The notes under the pieces are model-generated. The model did no database searches and was not told the origin of the DNA. It saw only the letters and a list, made by a program, of their open reading frames with translations. From Micromonospora cathayae (GTDB taxonomy: Bacteria; Actinomycetota; Actinomycetes; Mycobacteriales; Micromonosporaceae), in contig NZ_CP118615.1 in assembly GCF_028993575.1 (NCBI RefSeq), forward strand, positions 1,922,001-1,986,000: 64,000 nt of DNA, written 5' to 3'. The translations under genes and the position numbers were made by a program. Shown here in pieces: positions 52,701 to 64,000 of this stretch; the stretch's first letter is position 1; every line of letters starts with the position of its first letter.

Positions 52701-55700
52701 CCGCCGCCGGCCTGGCCGGTGTGGTGAAGATGGTGTCGGCGTTGCGGGCCGGTGTGTTGCCGGCGACGTTGCACGTGGACGCCCCGACGCCGCACGTGGA
52801 CTGGTCGGCGGGGGATGTGCGGTTGCTGACCGAGTCGCGGCCGTGGCCCGCCGTGGACCGTCCGCGCCGGGCGGGGGTGTCGGCGTTCGGGGTCAGTGGC
52901 ACCAACGCGCACGTGATCCTGGAACAGGCCCCGGACGAGGCGGAGCCGGCCGTCGGTGACGTCCCGGACGACGCCACCGGCGGGGTGTCGGCGTGGGTGT
53001 TGTCGGCGCAGACGCCGGCGGCGTTGGCTGCGCAGGCGCGGCGGTTGAGCGAACACGTCGAGCGGTACCCCGAGGTGGACCCGGCTGACGTCGCGGTCCG
53101 GCTGAGCGCTCGGGCCGTGTTGGCACACCGCGCGGTCGTCGTCGGGGATGGGCTCGAAGGGCTGTCGACGGGGTTGGGGGCGTTGGTGGAGGGCCGGCCT
53201 GATCCTGCGGTGGTGACGGGTTCGGGTGGGCCGGTCGGGAAGTCGGTGTTCGTGTTCCCGGGGCAGGGGACGCAGTGGGCGGGCATGGGTGCGGGTCTGG
53301 TGGCGTCGTCGTCGGTGTTCGCGGAGACGGTGGCGGAGTGTGAGGCGGCGTTCGCGGGGTTGGTGGACTGGTCGTTGTCGGAGGTGATCCGGCAGGTTCC
53401 GGGGGCGCCGTCGCTGGACCGGGTGGACGTGGTGCAACCGGTGTCGTTCGTGATGATGGTCGGTCTGGCCCGGCTGTGGGCGTCGCATGGTGTGGTGCCG
53501 GATGCGGTGCTCGGTCATTCGCAGGGGGAGATCGCGGCGGCGGTGGTGGCGGGTGCTCTGTCGTTGGTCGACGGTGCCCGGGTGGTGGTGTTGCGGAGTC
53601 GGTTGATCGCGGCACGGTTGGCCGGTCGTGGGGTGATGGTGTCGGTGGCGTTGCCTGAGCAGCAGGTGGCTGCCGAGTTGGTCGGCTTCGACGGGGTGGA
53701 GATCGCCACGGTGAACGGGCCGGCGTCGGTGGTGGTGGCCGGGGATCCGGCGGCGGTGGACCGGTACGTGGCCCACTGTGAGCGGGCGGGGGTGCGGGCG
53801 CGGCGGATCCCGGTGGACTACGCGTCGCATTCCCGGTTCGTGGCGGAGATCGAGACCGAGTTGGTCGATCTGTTGGCGGGTGTGGAAGCGGTGACGCCGG
53901 CGGTGCCGATGTTCTCCACCACCGAGGGCCGCTGGATCGACGGCCCGGTGCTCGATGGTGGGTACTGGTATCGGAACCTGCGGCAGCGGGTGGGTTTCCA
54001 TCCGGCGGTGCGGTCGTTGTTGGACGAGCAGTTCCGGGTGTTCGTGGAGGTGAGTACGCATCCGGTGTTGGCGATGGCGATCGGGGACACCATCGACGAG
54101 GCCGGGGTCGAGGCGGTGGTGGTGCCCACGCTGCGCCGGGACCAGGACGAGCGGGTCACCTTCCGGACGGCGTTGGCGACCCTGGCCACCCAGACCGACG
54201 TCCCGGTCGACTGGCAGCATCCCACTCCCGGAAGTACCCATCAGGTTCCCCTGCCCACCTACCCCTTCCAACACCAACGCTTCTGGCTGAAGACGGCGAC
54301 CGCGACCACCGACCTCGGCGCCGTCGGTCTCGGCGAGACCGGGCACCCGCTGCTCGGCGCGGCGATGAGCCTGCCCGACTCCGGCAGCCTGGTCTTCACC
54401 AACCGGATCTCCACGACGAACCAGCCCTGGGTGGCCGATCACGTGCTCGCCGGAACGACGCTGCTGCCGGGCACCGCGCTGCTCGAACTGGCGGTCCGGG
54501 CCGGCGAGGAGGTCGGCCTGACGACGGTCGCCGAGCTGGTGATCGAGGCACCCCTGGTACTGCCCACGCCGAAGGGTGTCGACCTGCGGGTGACCGTCGG
54601 TGAAGCCGAGCCGACCGGGCTGCGTTCCGTCGCCGTCCACTCCCGGCCGGTCGGTGCGGCCACGGACGCCCCGTGGCGCCGGCACGTCAGCGGACAGCTC
54701 GGTGACGGGTCGGCCCGGCGGTCCGACGTGGATCTCGGTACCTGGCCGCCTCCCGGAGCCGATGTCGTCCCGGTGGGGGAGTTCTACGACCACCAGTCGG
54801 CGGCGGGATTCGAGTTCGGCCCGCTGTTCCGGGGCCTGCGGGCGGCCTGGACCCGGGACGGTGAGGTGTTCGCCGAGGTGCAACTGCCCGGCGACGCCGA
54901 CCCGGATGCGTTCCTGCTGCACCCGGCACTGCTCGACGCGGCGCTGCACGCCAGCTCGTTCCTGCCCGGCCGGGGCGCCGAGGACGCCCCCGCCCTGCTG
55001 CCCTTCGCCTGGACCGACGTGGTCCTGCACGCGACCGGCGCGACCGCCCTCCGGGTGCACGTCCGAGCGTCCGGGGTCGACGAGGTCGCGCTGGAGCTCG
55101 CCGACGGCACCGGGGCGCCGGTGGCCTCGGTCGGCGCGCTCACCGTCCGGCCGGCGGACCCTCGACAGCTGACCGCAGCGGCCGACCGGGCTGATGATCT
55201 GTACCAGATGGTCTGGAAGCCGGTGCCGCTGGGCGCGCCGGGCGAGGCCGGCCAGGTGCTGGACCTGTCGACGGCGGTCGACGGCCTTCCGCCCGAGCGG
55301 GCCCGCAAGCTGGTCGGACTGGCGTTGGCCGGTATCCAGCGACACCTGGCCGAGGGGGCGCCGGAGCAGCCCCTGGTGGTACTCACCCGACACGCCCGTC
55401 GGGATCCGGCAATGGCCGCGGTGTGGGGCCTGACCCGGAGTGCGCAGACCGAACATCCGGGCCGGTTCGTCCTGGTCGATCTGGACGACCGCGAGGATCC
55501 CGCCCGGCTGCTCCCGGCTGCCGTCGCCACCGGGGAGCCACAGCTCGCCATCACCGACGGCGAGGTGACGGTACCTCGGCTGATCCGGTACGATCCGGCC
55601 GACGGTCCGGAGGGCCCTCCGCACCTGGAGGGCACCGTCCTGATCACGGGCGGCACCGGCACGCTCGGTGGACTGATCGCCCGTCGGCTCGTCGCCCGGC

Positions 55701-56941
55701 ACGGCGTCCGCCATCTGGTGTTGGCGAGCCGTCGTGGACCGGACGCCCCGAACGTGGCCGAGCTGCACGCGGAGCTGACCGCGCTGGGCGCGATGGTCAC
55801 CGTGACCTCCTGCGACACCTCCGACCGGCGGGCGATCGCCGAGATGCTCGCCCGGATCCCCGTCGAGCATCCGCTGACGGCGGTACTGCACACGGCGGCC
55901 GTACTGGACGACGGGGTGATCACCGCGCTCGATCCGGACCGGGTGGACACCGTCTTCGGGCCCAAGGTCGACGGCGCCTGGCACCTGCACGAGCTGACCG
56001 CCGAACTGGACCTGTCGGCGTTCGTGTTGTTCTCGTCCGCGTCCGGAACGGTGGGCAACGCCGGGCAGGGCAACTACGCGGCGGGGAACGGCTTCCTGGA
56101 CGGGCTCGCCGCCTACCGGCGTGCTCTCGGGATGCCGGGGCTCTCCCTGGTCTGGGGGCTGTGGGAGGAGGCCAGCGAGATGACGGGGGCGCTGCTGGAC
56201 GGCAGTCGCGGCCACCTCAAGAAGGATGTCGCCGCGCTCTCCAACGAGGAGGCGCTGCTGCTGTTCGACCGGGCGATGGCCGGGGTGGGCCAGCCGGACA
56301 CCCCGGCCGTCCTGGCGCCGGTCAGGTTCGACCTCGGGGCGTTGCGCCAGTCGGCGGAGCCGCCGGCGGTGCTGCGTGATCTGGTACCCCGGAGCCGACC
56401 TGCGGCCCGGCGGGACAGCGTCGCCACCGACGCCCTGGCCGACCAGCTCCAGCGGATGACCCCGGCGGAGCAGCTACGGCGGCTGGTCGACCTGGTGCGT
56501 GCGCATGCTGCGGCCACCCTCGGCCACCCCGACCCCGGGGCGCTGCGGGACGGGCAGGCGTTCCGGGATCTGGGCTTCGACTCGCTGGCCGCGGTGGACC
56601 TGCGGAACCGGCTCGGTGCCAGCACCGGCCTGCGGCTACCGGCCACGCTGGTCTTCGACCACCCGAACCCGGCAGCCCTCGCCGAGTACCTGCGCTGCCA
56701 GCTCGTCGCCGACCAGCCCTCGGGCACCCAGCGGGCCCTCGCGGAACTGGAACGGCTGGACCTCTCGCTGCGGTCGGTCGCGCTCGACCCCGACGACCAG
56801 GTGCAGGTGGAGGCCCGGCTGCGCGACCTGGCGAGCAGGTGGCGGCTGCTGGTGAAGGGCACCACCGACGACGGGGACCTGGACTCGGCGACCGACGACG
56901 AGATCTTCGAACTGGCCGAGTCGGAACTGAACCTTTCCTGA
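43751..56941 (+). CDS. Type I modular polyketide synthase: loading module plus modules 1 and 2
   Basis: 4396 residues. Loading: acyl-AMP ligase (1-510; [11 protein letters not shown] at 172, [14 protein letters not shown], lysine in RSGKITRH); KR-like domain (about 525-955) without Tyr and with a broken NADPH motif; ACP (Ser1017 in GFTSAQS). Module 1: KS (Cys1248), AT (Ser1710 in GHSQGE, YASHS 1810-1814, methylmalonyl type), KR (GGTGGVGAQ, Trp2399 and Tyr2407, no LDD: A type), ACP (Ser2576). Module 2: KS (Cys2808), AT (Ser3257, YASHS 3357), DH (His3564 in [12 protein letters not shown], Asp3729), KR (LDD, Tyr4109: B type), ACP (Ser4278). KS His motifs EAHGTGT and SNIGHTQ are intact in both modules. 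No ER. The C-terminal 70 residues form a docking helix region. ATG 43751 lies 12 bases after AGGAG, a long spacing. The ligase loads a free acid. Confidence 0.95.
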   Translation: MLRIELIRPLPEILAGHAEVRGARIAFSDARRAVTYAELETRTRCLAGHLAELRVQPGDRAAIYLGNCVEMVESYLAITRADAVGVPLNPHSTDTELEYFLADSGARVVITDPAHADQVRRVVAGAQYPRIVVTGHRELPAWAVPFETLATTRPDEPARDGLGLDEVAWMLYTSGTTGRPKGVLSTQRNGLWSVAACYVPVPELSPEDRVLWPLPLFHSLSHIACVLAVTAVGASARITDGYSADEILSILRTESPTFLAGVPTMYHHLVQAAQQHGLDTPNLRVALVGGAVTTAALRAAFEETFGVPLLDAYGSTETSGSITVNWPNGARVEGSCGLPVPGLNVRLVDPDTGLDVPTGTEGEVWVSGPSVMVGYHNRPEETEAALRDGWYRTGDLARRDDAGYFTISGRIKDLIIRGGENIHPGEVEDVLRGVPGVADVAVAGKPHEVLGEVPVAFLVPAEGGLDTEALFAACRERLSYFKVPEELYEVAEIPRTRSGKITRHLLLEQPARLRAAGSGYYESLFRTDWLPLSSVPAPTSPAGPRRWALVGDDTTELTDRLRADSFDVTSHPDLGALAAHVATSGQPVPQVVVVAGRPGPDHGRTGLRTVVDTWTADLRGWLADERFHSSRLVVLTRDAAGPGEPGRTPDPTQAAVAGVAHGLQAAAAGRLVLADLPAGDDDPVAPLVRALDTGETRFAVRAGSVLTPSLERVPTAERSGATLDPKRTVVVAGADTALGAAVARHLVSGHGVRHLLLLSDQGRKDPAVAALADELPASVTVVACDLTDRPALAKLLGRPRRPLGAVFYAPDLDDRPALDRVGAAATHLYDLTRDAGLTTFVLFGSTAGTLADAPDVEGTTVTEILDGIARTGRHQGVPALSLAVGPWSPDGTTDPDPARPGRPGVGLLARRDLLALLDAALMTDEAVLTAVRIDITALRGGPVPSLLSRLIDTPAGPGGTDRDRTRALRARLAPLPSADRLSALVDLVVSAASRAGGVPAGRSLPVDRAFKDLGFTSAQSVLLRNLLVEATGHPLPATVAFDYPNPRALAGFLRSELLGEDSGTEEVTAETRTDDDPIVIVGMACRLPGGIASPEDLWEFVVAERDGVGPFPTDRGWDIDGIYDPDPDRTGTTYVRDGGFLADATDFDAGFFRISPREALAMDPQQRVFLEASWEVFERAGIDVTTLKGSRTGVFAGVMNQEYATALAGSAEETEGHRSTGSAASVVSGRVSYTFGFEGPAVTVDTACSSSLVALHLAAQSLRSGECDLAVAGGVAVMVRPSTFVEFSRQRGLARDGRCKAFAAGADGTGWSEGVAVVLLERLSVARARGRRVLAVVRSSAVNQDGASNGLTAPSGRAQRRVIGQALVNGGLSAVDVDVVEAHGTGTVLGDPIEAQALISVYGQGRGEPLWLGSLKSNIGHTQAAAGVAGVVKMVLALGAGVLPATLHVDAPSPHVDWSAGDVRLLTESRPWPVVGRPRRAGVSAFGVSGTNAHVILEQAPQDDGGLVDGGPVGGAVRLVAGPVDDQETGGVSAWVLSARSSEALVALAGRLGEYVGRYPGAGAADVAVRLGGRAVLEHRAVVVGGSREVLLAGLGALVEGRPDPAVVTGSGGPAGRTVFVFPGQGTQWAGMGAGLVASSSVFAETVAECEAALSGLVDWSLSGVIGGVAGAPSLDRVDVVQPVSFVMMVGLARLWASHGVVPDAVLGHSQGEIAAAVVAGGLSLADGVRVVVLRSRLIAARLAGRGAMVSVALSQERVAADLVEFDGVEIATVNGPASVVVAGDPAAVDRYVAHCERVGVRARRIAVDYASHSRFVAEIEAELVEVLAGIVPVTPTVPMFSTTEGRWVDGPVLDGGYWYRNLRQRVGFHPAVRSLLDEQFRVFVEVSTHPVLAMAIGDTIDEAGVEAVVVPTLRRDQDERVTFRTALATLATQTDVRVDWRHPVPTHVHEVPLPTYPFQHQRFWPAPATVAAPSAGTMDPAEIRFWEAVEQENLSALTETLTVTDSDTDAVAALASALPTLAHWRRQHHRRSTLDAWRYRVIWRRLGAIGTGRLTGSWLTVVPEHLRDDDRVTAILSALRTAGAHCVTLELGPSDTDRPTLVQRLHAARSADAGYDGVLSLLALDQRPQPALPELPVGLALLASLVPALAEAQFTAPVWAVTVGATTVDDDPDTEVDPVAALTWGFGLVAALEHPRLWGGLVDLPPNADAPVLRQLPLVLQGQGDEDQVALRTAGLFGRRLVRAPLPTAAPVRPWSPRGTVLVTGGTGGVGAQVARWLAGAGAEHLLLLSRRGADGPGTTDLVAELSGTGTTVTVAACDVADRDALAAVLAAVPAEHPLTAVVHAAGLGQNSPIAETELSEYHSVIAGKVAGARHLDELLGDHPLDAFVLISSNAGVWGGGGQGAYAAANAHLDALALRRRRAGRVATAIAWGSWAGAGLGAVDGAAERLSRLGVFPMDPELAVSALVAAVEHDETVVSVADLDWGRFAPGFTSARPSALLGELPEVQAALRTPEAVGQQGAASALAQRLVELPEADRAPAVLAAVQAQAAVVLGHRDPAVVQPGTAFTEQGFDSMTAVQLRNALARELGVRLPTTVLFDHPNPRSLATFLLGELLGEQEAAGEPTAATVVSDDDPIAIVGMACRLPGGIASPEDLWQLLMAGDEALSDFPTDRGWDIDGIYDPEPGVPGKTYTRRGGFLADATDFDPGFFRISPREALAMDPQQRVFLEASWEVFERAGIDVTTLKGSRTGVFAGAFHTGYTIGADLIGEGVDGYSSHGNLPSVLSGRVSYTFGFEGPAVTVDTACSSSLVALHLAAQSLRSGECDLAVAGGVAVMVRPSTFVEFSRQRGLARDGRCKAFAAGADGTGWSEGVAVVLLERLSVARARGRRVLAVVRSSAVNQDGASNGLTAPSGRAQRRVIGQALVNGGLSAVDVDVVEAHGTGTVLGDPIEAQALISVYGQGRGEPLWLGSLKSNIGHTQTAAGLAGVVKMVSALRAGVLPATLHVDAPTPHVDWSAGDVRLLTESRPWPAVDRPRRAGVSAFGVSGTNAHVILEQAPDEAEPAVGDVPDDATGGVSAWVLSAQTPAALAAQARRLSEHVERYPEVDPADVAVRLSARAVLAHRAVVVGDGLEGLSTGLGALVEGRPDPAVVTGSGGPVGKSVFVFPGQGTQWAGMGAGLVASSSVFAETVAECEAAFAGLVDWSLSEVIRQVPGAPSLDRVDVVQPVSFVMMVGLARLWASHGVVPDAVLGHSQGEIAAAVVAGALSLVDGARVVVLRSRLIAARLAGRGVMVSVALPEQQVAAELVGFDGVEIATVNGPASVVVAGDPAAVDRYVAHCERAGVRARRIPVDYASHSRFVAEIETELVDLLAGVEAVTPAVPMFSTTEGRWIDGPVLDGGYWYRNLRQRVGFHPAVRSLLDEQFRVFVEVSTHPVLAMAIGDTIDEAGVEAVVVPTLRRDQDERVTFRTALATLATQTDVPVDWQHPTPGSTHQVPLPTYPFQHQRFWLKTATATTDLGAVGLGETGHPLLGAAMSLPDSGSLVFTNRISTTNQPWVADHVLAGTTLLPGTALLELAVRAGEEVGLTTVAELVIEAPLVLPTPKGVDLRVTVGEAEPTGLRSVAVHSRPVGAATDAPWRRHVSGQLGDGSARRSDVDLGTWPPPGADVVPVGEFYDHQSAAGFEFGPLFRGLRAAWTRDGEVFAEVQLPGDADPDAFLLHPALLDAALHASSFLPGRGAEDAPALLPFAWTDVVLHATGATALRVHVRASGVDEVALELADGTGAPVASVGALTVRPADPRQLTAAADRADDLYQMVWKPVPLGAPGEAGQVLDLSTAVDGLPPERARKLVGLALAGIQRHLAEGAPEQPLVVLTRHARRDPAMAAVWGLTRSAQTEHPGRFVLVDLDDREDPARLLPAAVATGEPQLAITDGEVTVPRLIRYDPADGPEGPPHLEGTVLITGGTGTLGGLIARRLVARHGVRHLVLASRRGPDAPNVAELHAELTALGAMVTVTSCDTSDRRAIAEMLARIPVEHPLTAVLHTAAVLDDGVITALDPDRVDTVFGPKVDGAWHLHELTAELDLSAFVLFSSASGTVGNAGQGNYAAGNGFLDGLAAYRRALGMPGLSLVWGLWEEASEMTGALLDGSRGHLKKDVAALSNEEALLLFDRAMAGVGQPDTPAVLAPVRFDLGALRQSAEPPAVLRDLVPRSRPAARRDSVATDALADQLQRMTPAEQLRRLVDLVRAHAAATLGHPDPGALRDGQAFRDLGFDSLAAVDLRNRLGASTGLRLPATLVFDHPNPAALAEYLRCQLVADQPSGTQRALAELERLDLSLRSVALDPDDQVQVEARLRDLASRWRLLVKGTTDDGDLDSATDDEIFELAESELNLS
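47432..48009 (+). repeat. Homogenised KS block, copy 1 (module 1)
   Basis: 578 bases identical to 52112-52689 in module 2. It covers the KS active-site cysteine through the second histidine motif. Leu is almost always TTG and Val GTG here, unlike the CTG/CTC and GTC/GTG mix on both sides. Confidence 0.95.
49338..49557 (+). repeat. Shared AT/post-AT block, copy 1
   Basis: About 220 bases at the end of AT1 and the post-AT linker identical to about 53979-54198 in module 2, within a larger AT region that differs by scattered substitutions only. Encodes [17 protein letters not shown] through [16 protein letters not shown]. Confidence 0.85.
52112..52689 (+). repeat. Homogenised KS block, copy 2 (module 2)
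   Basis: Exact copy of 47432-48009. Identity stops abruptly at 52690, where synonymous codons change (CAT to CAC, GCG to ACC/GCC). A separate shared block lies just upstream (about 51876-52020 with 47196-47340). Confidence 0.95.
53979..54198 (+). repeat. Shared AT/post-AT block, copy 2
   Basis: Second copy of the AT1 terminal block, in AT2. The duplication suggests that AT2 and AT1 descend from a recent copy or conversion event, consistent with both having methylmalonyl-type motifs. Confidence 0.85.
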
Positions 56942-56970
56942 GTCGCTGCGGATCGCAAAGGAACGTTGTC

Positions 56971-62412
<5,442 letters not shown>

Positions 62413-62441
62413 CCCCGACCCGACGACCGCGGGAGAGCGAC

Positions 62442-64000
62442 ATGGACAGTGACGACAAGCTGGTGACGGCCCTACGCGCCGCACTGACCGAGAACGAGCG
62501 GCTGCGCGGGGAGTTGACGGCGCAGCGGGCCCAGGCCAGCGAGCCGATCGCGATCGTGGGTATGGCCTGCCGGTTGCCGGGCGGGGTCTCCTCCCCGGAG
62601 GACCTGTGGGAGCTGCTGACGGCCGGCGGGGACGGCATCGGCGACTTCCCGACCGACCGGGGCTGGGAGGTCGACGCTCTCTACGATCCGGATCCCGACC
62701 GTCCGGGCCGCACCTACACGCGCAGTGGCGGGTTCCTGCACGACGCCGGCGGGTTCGACGCCCGGTTCTTCGGTATCGCCCCGCGTGAGGCGTTGGCGAT
62801 GGATCCGCAGCAGCGGGTGTTCCTGGAGGCGTCGTGGGAGGTGTTCGAGCGGGCGGGTATCGACGTGACCACGTTGAAGGGCAGCCGGACCGGTGTCTTC
62901 GCCGGGGTCATGTACCACGACTACGGCGCGGGACAGGCCCCGACCGCGCAGCTCGAAGGTTTCCAGGGCGCGGGCGTGGCCGGCAGTGTGGTCACCGGTC
63001 GGGTGTCGTACACGTTCGGGTTCGAGGGTCCGGCGGTGACGGTGGATACGGCGTGTTCGTCGTCGTTGGTGGCGTTGCATCTGGCGGCGCAGTCGTTGCG
63101 GTCGGGTGAGTGTGATCTGGCGGTGGCGGGTGGGGTGGCGGTGATGGCCCAGCCGAACACCTTCATCGAGTTTTCGCGGCAGCGGGGGTTGGCGCGGGAT
63201 GGGCGGTGTAAGGCGTTTGCGGCGGGGGCGGATGGGACGGGGTGGTCTGAGGGTGTGGCGGTGGTGTTGTTGGAGCGGTTGTCGGTGGCGCGGGCGCGGG
63301 GTCGTCGGGTGTTGGCGGTGGTGCGGTCGTCGGCGGTGAATCAGGACGGGGCGTCGAATGGTTTGACGGCGCCGTCGGGTCGGGCGCAGCGGCGGGTGAT
63401 TGGTCAGGCGTTGGTTAATGGTGGGTTGTCGGCGGTGGATGTGGATGTGGTGGAGGCGCATGGTACGGGGACGGTGTTGGGGGATCCGATCGAGGCGCAG
63501 GCGTTGATCAGTGTTTATGGGCAGGGTCGTGGTGAGCCGTTGTGGTTGGGGTCGTTGAAGTCGAACATCGGTCATACGCAGGCGGCTGCGGGTGTGGCGG
63601 GTGTGGTGAAGATGGTGTTGGCGTTGGGGGCGGGGGTGTTGCCGGCGACGTTGCATGTGGACGCCCCGTCGCCGCATGTGGACTGGTCGGCGGGGGATGT
63701 GCGGTTGCTGACCGAGTCGCGGCCGTGGCCCGCCGTGGACCGTCCGCGTCGGGCGGGGGTGTCGGCGTTCGGGGTGAGTGGGACCAACGCGCACGTGATC
63801 CTGGAACAGGCACCGCAGGACGACGTCCCGGACGACGCCACCGGCGGTGACCCGCTACTGCCGTGGTTGCTCTCCGCCCGGACCGTCCCGGCACTGGCGC
63901 TCCGGGCGCAGCGTTTGGTCGAGCACGTCGAGCGGCATCTGCACGAGTGGGACCCGGCGGCGGTCGGCGCGGCCCTGGTCACCAGTCGGGCCCAGCTCGA
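62442..64000 (+). CDS. Type I modular polyketide synthase: start of module 4 (partial)
   Basis: The reading frame is open from ATG 62442 (GGGAGAG upstream) to the right edge, giving 519 codons. It has an N-terminal docking helix ([24 protein letters not shown]), then a complete [14 protein letters not shown], Cys205 in DTACSSS, EAHGTGT, SNIGHTQ, and the terminal [12 protein letters not shown]. The KS-AT linker follows ([20 protein letters not shown]). AT and later domains lie beyond the window, so extender and reduction are unknown. The active KS means the chain from module 3 is extended further. Confidence 0.93.
   Translation, partial: MDSDDKLVTALRAALTENERLRGELTAQRAQASEPIAIVGMACRLPGGVSSPEDLWELLTAGGDGIGDFPTDRGWEVDALYDPDPDRPGRTYTRSGGFLHDAGGFDARFFGIAPREALAMDPQQRVFLEASWEVFERAGIDVTTLKGSRTGVFAGVMYHDYGAGQAPTAQLEGFQGAGVAGSVVTGRVSYTFGFEGPAVTVDTACSSSLVALHLAAQSLRSGECDLAVAGGVAVMAQPNTFIEFSRQRGLARDGRCKAFAAGADGTGWSEGVAVVLLERLSVARARGRRVLAVVRSSAVNQDGASNGLTAPSGRAQRRVIGQALVNGGLSAVDVDVVEAHGTGTVLGDPIEAQALISVYGQGRGEPLWLGSLKSNIGHTQAAAGVAGVVKMVLALGAGVLPATLHVDAPSPHVDWSAGDVRLLTESRPWPAVDRPRRAGVSAFGVSGTNAHVILEQAPQDDVPDDATGGDPLLPWLLSARTVPALALRAQRLVEHVERHLHEWDPAAVGAALVTSRAQL
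63168..63661 (+). repeat. Homogenised KS block, copy 4 (module 4)
   Basis: 494 bases identical to 47606-48099 of module 1. A second matching stretch lies at about 62999-63145 (to 47435-47585); between them a short island (about 63146-63167) differs (AQPNTFI in place of VRPSTFV). Confidence 0.93.

Noticed and set aside
50489..56215. A 1908-residue open frame on the minus strand across PKS modules 1-2
   Set aside because: Same reason as above: no family motifs, repeated where the KS is repeated, and opposite a well-supported gene.

Overview
This is a very GC-rich window from an actinomycete, most likely a member of the Micromonosporaceae (Micromonospora or a close relative). The basis is the base composition, strong C/G third-position bias, GTG starts, ATGA/GTGA start-stop overlaps, DmdR/IdeR-type iron boxes, a hydroxamate siderophore locus and a modular type I polyketide synthase (PKS). 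The genus is an inference; no rRNA or tRNA gene was seen.

Layout. (1) 1-12249 is an iron-acquisition island of the desferrioxamine type. desA-desB-desC-desD (desD cut by the left edge) run leftward. A divergent pair, a penicillin-acylase-family protein (desG-like) and a second acetyltransferase (desH-like), runs rightward. A ferric-siderophore reductase, a fused double-length permease, a lipoprotein receptor and an ATPase follow on the minus strand. Three iron boxes overlap promoter elements ahead of desA, desG and the ATPase gene. (2) 12772-23592 is mostly housekeeping: a polyprenyl diphosphate synthase, an SRPBCC protein, a NaChBac-like ion channel with an acidic filter residue and a calcium-loop motif, a complete Mrp cation/proton antiporter operon (mrpA/B fusion, C, D, E, F, G), a methyltransferase, a YccF protein and a 73-residue protein. 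(3) 23593-30160 holds a 12-copy 13-bp tandem repeat, a two-gene unit (FAD oxidoreductase plus alpha-oxoamine synthase), a ROK kinase whose natural start appears to be ATC, and a Tat-exported berberine-bridge-type oxidase. (4) 30161-39540 holds a SARP regulator with a degenerate cyclase-like domain and a block resembling sulfur/amino-acid salvage: FAD/NAD(P) protein and GNAT divergent from an amino-acid ABC transporter and a luciferase-like monooxygenase. (5) 39651-64000 is the start of a type I PKS locus: a LAL-family LuxR regulator, an HxlR regulator, a divergent AroE paralogue, and three PKS genes, the last cut by the right edge.

How the PKS reads. The loading module is acyl-AMP ligase, a degenerate ketoreductase (KR) and an acyl carrier protein (ACP), which implies a free carboxylic acid starter. 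Module 1 (KS-AT-KR-ACP) and module 2 (KS-AT-DH-KR-ACP) carry methylmalonyl-type acyltransferases (GHSQG, YASHS). Module 3 (KS-AT-DH-KR-ACP, second protein) carries a malonyl-type AT (GHSVG, HAFH). Module 4 starts in the third protein. The predicted nascent chain is starter, then a hydroxyl next to a methyl branch, then a methyl-substituted trans alkene, then an unsubstituted alkene if DH3 works. The ligase-type loading module and the adjacent shikimate-dehydrogenase-like gene suggest a shikimate-related (aryl or alicyclic) starter, but no starter-biosynthesis enzyme is proven here. Long stretches of the four KS domains are almost identical at DNA level and use different codons from their surroundings, a sign of recent homogenisation.
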